Shown here: positions 1 through 4,267 of the stretch, piece by piece
Numbering within the stretch: the stretch's first letter is position 1
Layout: the number at the start of each line of letters is the position of its first letter
Origin: Desulfurococcales archaeon
GTDB lineage: Archaea; Thermoproteota; Thermoprotei_A; Sulfolobales; Ignisphaeraceae
Assembly (NCBI GenBank): GCA_027066265.1
Contig: JAMOOB010000476.1
Span: 1-5,852, forward strand
Direction of reading: 5' to 3'
Length of the DNA stretch: 5,852 nucleotides
Notes under the pieces: generated by a model
What the model was told of the DNA's origin: nothing
Database searches by the model: none
What the model saw: only the letters and a program-made list of their open reading frames with translations
Made by a program: the position numbers and the translations under genes

Positions 1-1147
1 TGCCTTCGCTGAGCTTGTTTGCGAGCTCCTTCCTTACGAGGTCGATTACCACAGCTGTGGCGCTCGTATACTCGTTTACCCTGGTACCGATCTCCACTAC
101 GTCTTGCATTCCCAGCCTCCTAGCATAGTCGATGATCTTCGGCATGAGCTTCTCCAGCGTTTCCGGCGGAGCCGATGCAATCACTACTCCGAGGATCATC
201 CTCTTGACGTCATCGTTCTTCGCCTCATCGATTAGCTTCAACGCTTCTCCATACCTACCTTCCTTGATCAGCTCCCGAAGCCTGGCAAGTAGAGCAAGAT
301 CCTCGACTTGCTTCGGAAGAGCTCCGAAAACCTTCCTGGCGACCTCTATTACTTGCTCTACGCTCGTTGCGTTCCTGGTCAGCTCTACGAAAGCGTTCCA
401 CTCCAGCGCCTTGACGAGCTCGTCGAGGTTCTTGTTCTGAAGCTCTAGGAAGCGACGAAGCTTCTCTAGTTGCTCCTTGCTTAGCGATCGAAGTATGTTC
501 AGAGCCTTGACGTAATCCTTCCTATTCTCAGCCTCGATAAACTCCCTGAGCTTCGAATCTGAGAGAACCTCGTACTTAGCTTCGAGCTTCTCCAGATCCT
601 TCGAAAGCGCTTCGCTTCCGAGAACCGCAACCACCTTCTTCAACACGTCGAGAGCTCTCTTAGCATCGTCGTACCTACCCTCCATGATTGCATCGTCGCA
701 GACGTTGATCAGTACCTTAGCAACGTTTTCGTAGAACTCTCTACGTCTATCCTCCGCTAGGTACTCACCATACTTCTCTAGGTAGGATACGAACGACAGA
801 GCTTCGTCCAGCGTTGGGTTGCCGATCATCGTGTTGTACCAGTTGGTTAGAGCGGTATCGATAACCACCTCGAGTACTTCGCGCGACGCTTTGCCACCAC
901 AGACCTTGTTAGCTATCTCGACGAGCTCATCGAGGTTCTTCCTCTGCTTCTCTGCGAACCAATGCTTGGCATACACGTAGAGACAGTACTTCAGCAACCC
1001 ATCCACGTCAACGTTGTTGCTCCTGAGAACATCTAGAAGCTTCTTCCTATCCTCATCGCTGAGCGAAAGAAGGAACTCGACCACACCTACGTAATCCTTG
1101 TTCTTGAGCAACTCGTCGAGCCTATCGATCATCGCGACTAGATCCAC
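1..1147 (-). CDS. Helical repeat protein, function unknown (partial, 3' end beyond window)
   Basis: An open frame of 382 codons runs without a stop from GTG at 1147 off the left edge, so the C terminus is missing. I chose GTG 1147 because GGTGA ends 5 bases upstream and a TATA box is centred about 38 bases upstream; the in-frame ATG at 1132 (five codons later) is the alternative. The product is almost wholly helical and rich in Leu, Lys and Glu. It has no signal peptide, membrane segment or catalytic motif that I can recognise. Residues about 10-84 and 200-275 look like copies of one module: KDYV, SLSxE, KL, a later D-x-L-x-K and a closing E-x-A-x-K-V-x-G recur in order. Related pieces ('EGRYDDAKRAL', 'EGRYGEALKLI') recall TPR-like solenoid scaffolds. 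A protein-interaction role is inference. It lies downstream of the AAA+ gene in the same direction but appears to have its own promoter. Confidence 0.85.
   Translation of the reverse strand, partial: MDLVAMIDRLDELLKNKDYVGVVEFLLSLSDEDRKKLLDVLRSNNVDVDGLLKYCLYVYAKHWFAEKQRKNLDELVEIANKVCGGKASREVLEVVIDTALTNWYNTMIGNPTLDEALSFVSYLEKYGEYLAEDRRREFYENVAKVLINVCDDAIMEGRYDDAKRALDVLKKVVAVLGSEALSKDLEKLEAKYEVLSDSKLREFIEAENRKDYVKALNILRSLSKEQLEKLRRFLELQNKNLDELVKALEWNAFVELTRNATSVEQVIEVARKVFGALPKQVEDLALLARLRELIKEGRYGEALKLIDEAKNDDVKRMILGVVIASAPPETLEKLMPKIIDYARRLGMQDVVEIGTRVNEYTSATAVVIDLVRKELANKLSEG
49..60. repeat. 12-bp palindrome CCACAGCTGTGG, copy 1 (inside a coding region)
   Basis: This perfect 12-base palindrome matches the cores at 1214-1225 and 3571-3582. 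It falls inside the helical repeat gene, where it encodes part of Ala-Thr-Ala-Val. The symmetry does not extend further, as the flanking A and C do not pair. On its own it could be chance coding sequence. Identity to the two intergenic copies is why it is listed. Confidence 0.6.
414..433 (-). repeat. 20-base direct repeat within the helical repeat gene, copy B
   Basis: This 20-base stretch matches 921-940 at 19 of 20 positions, 507 bases away (exactly 169 codons, same frame). Both encode the peptide NLDELV. It may reflect the internal duplication of the protein, although this pair does not sit at the same register as the best protein-level module alignment (about 190 residues). Convergence on favoured codons is therefore also possible. 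Confidence 0.5.
921..940 (-). repeat. 20-base direct repeat within the helical repeat gene, copy A
   Basis: Partner of 414-433: 19 of 20 bases are identical and both copies encode NLDELV in the same reading frame. Confidence 0.5.
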
Positions 1148-1157
1148 TTACCTCACC
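1148..1157 (-). promoter_or_regulatory. Ribosome binding site deciding the GTG start at 1147
   Basis: Read on the minus strand, GGTGAGGTAA directly precedes GTG. GGTGA is complementary to the archaeal 16S rRNA 3' end and lies 5 bases from GTG 1147, but 20 bases from ATG 1132. The GTG is therefore preferred. Confidence 0.55.
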
Positions 1158-1180
1158 GAAAAACGATGAAGCATAGGAAG

Positions 1181-1189
1181 AATATATAG
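1181..1189 (-). promoter_or_regulatory. Archaeal TATA box for the helical repeat gene
   Basis: The minus strand reads CTATATATT, preceded by purine-rich GAGGA that could serve as a BRE. It is centred about 38 bases before GTG 1147, which predicts transcription starting about 10-13 bases before the codon, with the ribosome binding site inside this short leader. The same spacing recurs at the other promoters in the window. Confidence 0.65.
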
Positions 1190-1212
1190 TCCTCGTACGG
1201 GATACGCTCGTG

Positions 1213-1226
1213 TCCACAGCTGTGGA
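1213..1226. repeat. 14-bp palindrome TCCACAGCTGTGGA, copy 2 (intergenic)
   Basis: This perfect 14-base palindrome lies between the stop codon of the AAA+ gene (1232) and the TATA box of the next minus-strand gene (1181-1189), its near edge about 24 bases upstream of that TATA box. An upstream position like this would suit an activator or autoregulator site. It could also form a short hairpin at the end of the AAA+ mRNA, but no T-run follows, so a classical terminator is not supported. Confidence 0.65.
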
Positions 1227-1231
1227 GATGA

Positions 1232-2701
1232 TCAGCGTATGTAGTCCAGCAACTTTTCGCTTACTACTCCGAGCCTCGCGATGCTCGTGAGGAGCTTCTC
1301 TAGGCTGTCGTCGGTGAGGGTCTTGGCTTTGTTCTCTATCTTTCTAAGCATCGAGCTATCGACATCGATGTTGCGGTACCTGAGCACGGCGCATATAACG
1401 GGCTTGAGACCGACGTAGTGGATCAGGTCGCGGAGGCTCGGAAACGCGAACGCGTCTATCGCTGGCGGATGCCTTCCGCAGAGGAGGATCGGTACGGTCG
1501 CGTTGTCGTCTAGATACTTCTGCACGTCTTGGTGGAGCTCCGTGGAGACGATTATCGGAGACTCGTAGACGTTGGCTATGTGAACGGCTTCGTCTATGTA
1601 CCTGGGATCGTTGATGAATATCGACGACCTGTTAGCCGAAGCAACGATCTGGAGAGAGATCGCTACGGCAACGTCCTTCCTGTAGGGTATCCAGAACCTC
1701 GACGGCTTCGATAGGCTCTCCCGAGGTACCAGCTCGAACACCCTCTCGAACTCCGGCATCGGATCCACGAAGATCCTCGCGTAGCCCCTTCCATGCCTAG
1801 GCTTTATCTCGAAGCTCCTCCCCTTCTTAATCTCCCTGATCACCTGCATGACGTCAGCCATCGATAGACCGCTGTTGACGCACCTCCTAGCGAGATCCTT
1901 GATATCCTTCCTATCGCCTAGGTAGAACCTCATCACGTACTCCACAGCCTCGATATCGGGTAGCGGTACGTAGATCGGATCGCCGAAGCGTCCGTACCTC
2001 AGGAACGCGGGATCGAGCTCGCTCTGCTTAACGTTGCTGCTAGCGATGAAGAGGATCCTACGCTTCTGGTTGTAGAACTTCTGCAGGTAGTCGAACAGGA
2101 TGTTCTGGATGTTGAGCAGAACCCAGTGACGCTCCGCTTCGGAAGCGAGCTTTCGCGCGCTGAGCAACCACTCGGCGTCGTCTATGATCACTATCGATGG
2201 CTCGCTACGCTTAGCGCTCTCCAGAATACTCTTGATCGCCTGCTCCGATTCGCCAACGTACTTCTTCAGAACCACGTCGGGACGTATCTGGAAGTGCGGG
2301 ATACCAACGATCTTCGCTACGAGCCTAGCGAGCTCCGATTTACCGGTTCCCGGAGCACCGAGGAGGAGAAGACCTACGTTATCGGGAGCCTCCCCCGATA
2401 TCATCGGCTTCGCGTAGCGCTCGACGATCTCTCTATACACCTTCTTCGGATATACGTAGACGTCCTCCCTCTCGCCACACCTCTCGTGAATAGCAACGTT
2501 GTTGCTGAGCTCCTCTACGAAGTATTCGCACTTCTCAACGAACTCTATCTCGGTTCCAGGATCGAGACGACATGGATTCGGGTAGCAGTAAACAACCTCG
2601 CAATCGCCGTACATCGTACCCTTGGAGACCTCCATGAAGTAGGGCACTCTCTCGATCTTTCCCCTACAGTGAAGGAAGACCTTGATGCACCTCGGAATCA
2701 T
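1232..2701 (-). CDS. AAA+ ATPase with cysteine-rich N terminus and novel C-terminal domain (489 aa)
   Basis: A classical AAA-family ATPase, expected to remodel or move a protein using ATP. Residues 1-95 are an unrecognised domain with Cys 5, 12, 34, 39, 44, 58 and 75. The ATPase core follows: Walker A GAPGTGKS (115-122), pore loop KYVGESE (147-153), Walker B VIIDDAE (171-177), sensor 1 SSN (221-223) and a second region of homology LDPAFLRYGRFG (229-240) with Arg-finger candidates R235 and R238. The usual Walker B DE pair reads DD, so the catalytic Glu is replaced by Asp. Residues about 325-489 match nothing I know; a segment around 358-410 looks alpha/beta, but there is no second Walker motif. 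GGAGG lies 5 bases before ATG 2701, and that ATG overlaps the previous stop by 4 bases, implying translational coupling. Its co-expression with two membrane hairpin proteins suggests work at the membrane (inference). Only the AAA assignment is firm. Confidence 0.95.
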   Translation of the reverse strand: MIPRCIKVFLHCRGKIERVPYFMEVSKGTMYGDCEVVYCYPNPCRLDPGTEIEFVEKCEYFVEELSNNVAIHERCGEREDVYVYPKKVYREIVERYAKPMISGEAPDNVGLLLLGAPGTGKSELARLVAKIVGIPHFQIRPDVVLKKYVGESEQAIKSILESAKRSEPSIVIIDDAEWLLSARKLASEAERHWVLLNIQNILFDYLQKFYNQKRRILFIASSNVKQSELDPAFLRYGRFGDPIYVPLPDIEAVEYVMRFYLGDRKDIKDLARRCVNSGLSMADVMQVIREIKKGRSFEIKPRHGRGYARIFVDPMPEFERVFELVPRESLSKPSRFWIPYRKDVAVAISLQIVASANRSSIFINDPRYIDEAVHIANVYESPIIVSTELHQDVQKYLDDNATVPILLCGRHPPAIDAFAFPSLRDLIHYVGLKPVICAVLRYRNIDVDSSMLRKIENKAKTLTDDSLEKLLTSIARLGVVSEKLLDYIR

Positions 2702-2967
2702 TCTCTCCTCCGCGTATAGATGAAGGCGGCAACGAGGGTAAAGAGCGTGCCACCAACCATGGCTATCTGCACGATATCCGCGAATGGCTTGAGTTGCGAT
2801 TCCACGTCTTGCACCCTGAGGGATCCGTTGTAGGTCTCGTTCATCTCCTGAATCGTTTCGTTCACCTTCTCCTCGATCAAGCCCAGCGCGTAGAACAGGT
2901 ACTTAGCTACGACGAAGAAGAACGCGAACAGCATGAAGAACAGGATGAATAGTAGGAGGAACCTCAT
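2698..2967 (-). CDS. Small membrane-hairpin protein with sequon-rich outer loop (89 aa)
   Basis: Two hydrophobic segments (residues about 2-29 and 64-85) flank a charged, helix-prone loop (31-62). The C-terminal TRRRE tail argues by the positive-inside rule for both ends in the cytoplasm and the loop outside. That loop carries three N-glycosylation sequons within 14 residues: N36-E-T, N43-E-T and N47-G-S. ATG 2967 is well supported, with GAGGTG beginning in the upstream stop codon and ending 7 bases before it. The gene follows the 79-aa membrane gene by 11 bases and overlaps the AAA+ gene by ATGA. The codons for the terminal RRR (CGG AGG AGA) double as the ATPase's ribosome binding site. A membrane anchor or partner of the ATPase is inference; I recognise no family. 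A virion membrane protein is another option. Confidence 0.85.
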   Translation of the reverse strand: MRFLLLFILFFMLFAFFFVVAKYLFYALGLIEEKVNETIQEMNETYNGSLRVQDVESQLKPFADIVQIAMVGGTLFTLVAAFIYTRRRE

Positions 2968-2969
2968 CT

Positions 2970-2980
2970 ATCACCACCTC
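2970..2980 (-). promoter_or_regulatory. Ribosome binding site fused to the upstream stop codon
   Basis: On the minus strand the stop codon TGA (2981-2979) runs directly into GAGGTGGTGAT, a strong Shine-Dalgarno match before ATG 2967. A ribosome finishing the upstream membrane gene would sit on the initiation site of the next, so the two are probably made in fixed proportion. Confidence 0.6.
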
Positions 2981-3218
2981 AATAAACCTCCTCTCCACGG
3001 ATCCTCTGAACTATGAACACTAGAAACACCACCAACGCAAACCCTATAGCGACGCAAGCAAACCCTACGAGAGCTGCCAGGGTGCACGGGGTGAAGTCTA
3101 CGTATATCGGTGAACCGGGGTTGTTTATCGCTACTTGCACGATCTTCAGCAACACTGATACGAGCACCATGCAGACTAGTATCATCAAGCCGGTAACAAT
3201 CATCCTGGCAAGCTCCAT
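2979..3218 (-). CDS. Small membrane-hairpin protein (79 aa), first gene of the AAA+ operon
   Basis: Two hydrophobic segments (residues about 6-29 and 44-70) are joined by a short polar loop, NNPGSPIYVDFTP. The tail QRIRGEEVY suggests the C terminus is cytoplasmic and the loop outside. The frame is open back to GTG 3230 (83 aa). I prefer ATG 3218 because GGAG lies 5 bases upstream and a TATA box (AATATATC, 3258-3251) is centred about 36 bases away. From that TATA box, GTG 3230 would be at the transcription start and leaderless. It is the first gene of a three-gene minus-strand operon and ends 11 bases before the next. It has no similarity to a family I know and no obvious sequence identity to its hairpin neighbours beyond topology. 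A membrane partner of the downstream ATPase is inference. Confidence 0.8.
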   Translation of the reverse strand: MELARMIVTGLMILVCMVLVSVLLKIVQVAINNPGSPIYVDFTPCTLAALVGFACVAIGFALVVFLVFIVQRIRGEEVY

Positions 3219-3233
3219 TACCTCTCCCACGAC

Positions 3234-3258
3234 GTTTATAGAGTTCGAGAGATATATT
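3234..3258. promoter_or_regulatory. Interlocked divergent promoter pair
   Basis: Two TATA-like elements lie 17 bases apart between the divergent membrane genes. GTTTATAG (3234-3241) is about 37 bases before the plus-strand ATG 3275. AATATATC on the minus strand (3258-3251) is about 36 bases before the minus-strand ATG 3218. Each gene thus appears to use the element nearer to the opposite gene, so the two TBP/TFB complexes would overlap. The assignment rests on the spacing seen at the other promoters of the window. Confidence 0.6.
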
Positions 3259-3274
3259 CGCTTAGGGAACGAAC

Positions 3275-3562
3275 ATGGAGGGAGGATGGACTATAGGTAA
3301 GTACGTGCTCGCGGTGCTAGCGATCATAGTCTTCTTCCCGGCGATAATGGGTGCCCTGAAATTCGTTGCAGATCTTCTAGACGGAGTGGTATCCGCAACA
3401 AACAGTCAATGCACAACAACGCACCCATTCGCATCGACGCTGATAGACTTCTTCTCCAACGGCTACGACTGGTTCAAGTACGTACTAACATCGTCGCTAG
3501 CCGTAGCGACACTAATATTCATCTCACTGATCTACCACGCATTCGAAGCAAAGTGGAAATGA
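3275..3562 (+). CDS. Small membrane-hairpin protein (95 aa)
   Basis: Two hydrophobic segments (residues about 8-30 and 67-88) flank a polar loop of about 35 residues containing one cysteine (C46) and several Ser/Thr. The Lys-containing C terminus (EAKWK) favours a cytoplasmic tail, hence an outward loop, the same topology as the two minus-strand hairpins across the promoter. ATG 3275 is the first good start and lies about 37 bases from the TTTATA element. Its ribosome binding site is weak (TAGGGA). GGAGGGAGG just inside the gene belongs to codons 2-4; the ATG after it is in another frame and leads to a stop after four codons. The next gene starts 16-22 bases downstream. No family recognised. 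A role with the neighbouring ATPase operon, or in an envelope, is inference. Confidence 0.8.
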   Translation: MEGGWTIGKYVLAVLAIIVFFPAIMGALKFVADLLDGVVSATNSQCTTTHPFASTLIDFFSNGYDWFKYVLTSSLAVATLIFISLIYHAFEAKWK

Positions 3563-3565
3563 AAC

Positions 3566-3587
3566 CATATCCACAGCTGTGGATATG
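3566..3587. repeat. 22-bp perfect palindrome, copy 3, overlapping the start of the next gene
   Basis: The arm CATATCCACAG is followed immediately by its reverse complement. The central 12 bases equal copies 1 and 2 and the central 14 equal copy 2. It fills the short gap after the stop codon at 3560-3562 and contains both candidate start codons of the following gene (GTG 3579, ATG 3585). In RNA it could fold into a 9-bp stem with an AGCU loop, placing the AUG in the stem. In DNA it is an ideal site for a symmetric dimer. No T-run follows, so a terminator is unlikely. Confidence 0.8.
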
Positions 3588-4226
3588 AAGCTCGCTACAC
3601 AAAACCTCTTTCTTGCAAAGCAACGAAACGGTGATCCCTCCGTGTATGTGCTCGATACCTACATTACGAACCTTCAGAGCTACCTCGGCGTACTTGCTAC
3701 ACGCGTAAAGAATGCTCTCGCTGATAAGGGTATCCATGTGGAGAGCATAGTTTCTAGCATCGAGTACGATCCCAAGGAGGATCTACTTCGATACGGCTTC
3801 ACGATCGAAGTTCCGCTAAAGGAAGTGTTCAGAGTGTACTACGAGAGTCTCTACGAGCTCTGCACAAGCAATGTAAACGAAGCTATTGCTCGGGGAGAGG
3901 TTTCGGAGGATAGAGCGGAGGAAGAGGTCGAGAAATGCGTCGAGGAGAAGCTAAGGGAGTACGACGAGGAGTACGGAGAACCACTGTTCAGCCTCGAGTT
4001 CCGGAACCTACTGTTCTCGGCAAAGCTAATCGTAGCGATAAACGACGATAGCTCGCGCAGAATCTACAGCCTTGCACTCAGTATCGCGTACCGTAATCAG
4101 GTGAGACCCCTGTACGTACCGAAGCAAGGAGATGCGAACTACGAAACCGCGCTCGAGTACGAAACAGAGACAATAGTGTCGCAAGTAGAGAAACTAGTTA
4201 GAGCAGTAAGAGAATTGGTCGAGTGA
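3585..4226 (+). CDS. Charged soluble protein of unknown function sharing an N-terminal motif with the GP88-like protein (213 aa)
   Basis: I recognise no family. The protein has no membrane segment or signal peptide. Near the N terminus (residues 24-34 from ATG 3585) it carries DTYITNLQSYL, closely matching DTYINNLESVL in the GP88-like protein encoded downstream on the other strand. The middle (about 80-130) is very rich in Glu and Arg and probably helical, with cysteines at 93 and 118; alternating hydrophobics around 135-175 suggest a small alpha/beta part, and the end is helical. The frame also offers GTG 3579 two codons earlier (215 aa). ATG 3585 is preferred weakly, as neither has a good ribosome binding site, and both lie in the 22-bp palindrome. 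No TATA box stands at the usual distance, so it is probably co-transcribed with the 95-aa membrane gene. Confidence 0.8.
   Translation: MKLATQNLFLAKQRNGDPSVYVLDTYITNLQSYLGVLATRVKNALADKGIHVESIVSSIEYDPKEDLLRYGFTIEVPLKEVFRVYYESLYELCTSNVNEAIARGEVSEDRAEEEVEKCVEEKLREYDEEYGEPLFSLEFRNLLFSAKLIVAINDDSSRRIYSLALSIAYRNQVRPLYVPKQGDANYETALEYETETIVSQVEKLVRAVRELVE
3652..3680 (+). repeat. Segment encoding DTYIxNLxS, partner of 5120-5148
   Basis: In coding orientation this 29-base stretch matches the minus-strand segment at 5148-5120 at 24 positions, beginning with 13 identical bases (TCGATACCTACAT). Both encode the shared peptide DTYIxNLxS. Agreement in DNA as well as protein suggests a shared module or duplication rather than convergence. 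Confidence 0.65.
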
Positions 4227-4230
4227 TCGG

Positions 4231-4253
4231 CGCTGAACGATAATCGTTGAGCG
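4231..4253. terminator. Near-perfect inverted repeat between convergent genes (possible bidirectional terminator or binding site)
   Basis: The arms CGCTGAACGAT and ATCGTTGAGCG surround a single central A. Ten of eleven positions pair; the exception is a G opposite G. It begins 5 bases after the stop codon of the plus-strand gene and ends 15 bases before the stop codon of the minus-strand gene, filling most of the 41-base gap. Its position fits transcript ends in both directions, but archaeal termination usually relies on T-runs and none is present here. A protein-binding site is an equal option. Confidence 0.45.
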
Positions 4254-4267
4254 TAACGCGATGAACC

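Noticed and set aside
132..440. Plus-strand open frame of 102 codons, rich in Ser and Phe.
   Set aside because: Antisense shadow of the helical repeat gene, whose minus-strand frame is open for 382 codons.
2126..2719. Long plus-strand open frame of 197 codons.
   Set aside because: It lies entirely antisense to the AAA+ gene and its overlap partner, has no promoter or ribosome binding site, and its peptide lacks coherent features. The minus-strand frame has clear AAA motifs.
3235..3240. TATAAA on the minus strand as the promoter of the AAA+ operon.
   Set aside because: Its centre is only about 20 bases from ATG 3218 and 8 from GTG 3230, so transcription would start inside the gene. AATATATC at 3258-3251 gives the spacing seen elsewhere.
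3281..3300. GGAGG followed at once by ATG (3286) as an alternative start on the plus strand.
   Set aside because: This ATG is in a different frame and meets a stop after four codons. The membrane protein frame from ATG 3275 is the coding one.
3568..3585. The palindrome arms (TATCCACA and its complement) resemble bacterial DnaA boxes arranged head to head.
   Set aside because: Promoters and ribosome binding sites here are archaeal, and archaea lack DnaA. Only one copy has the full TATCCACA arms, with no AT-rich unwinding region beside it.
3519..3737. Minus-strand open frame of 72 codons across the 95-aa and 213-aa gene junction.
   Set aside because: Antisense to two well-supported genes, with no promoter.
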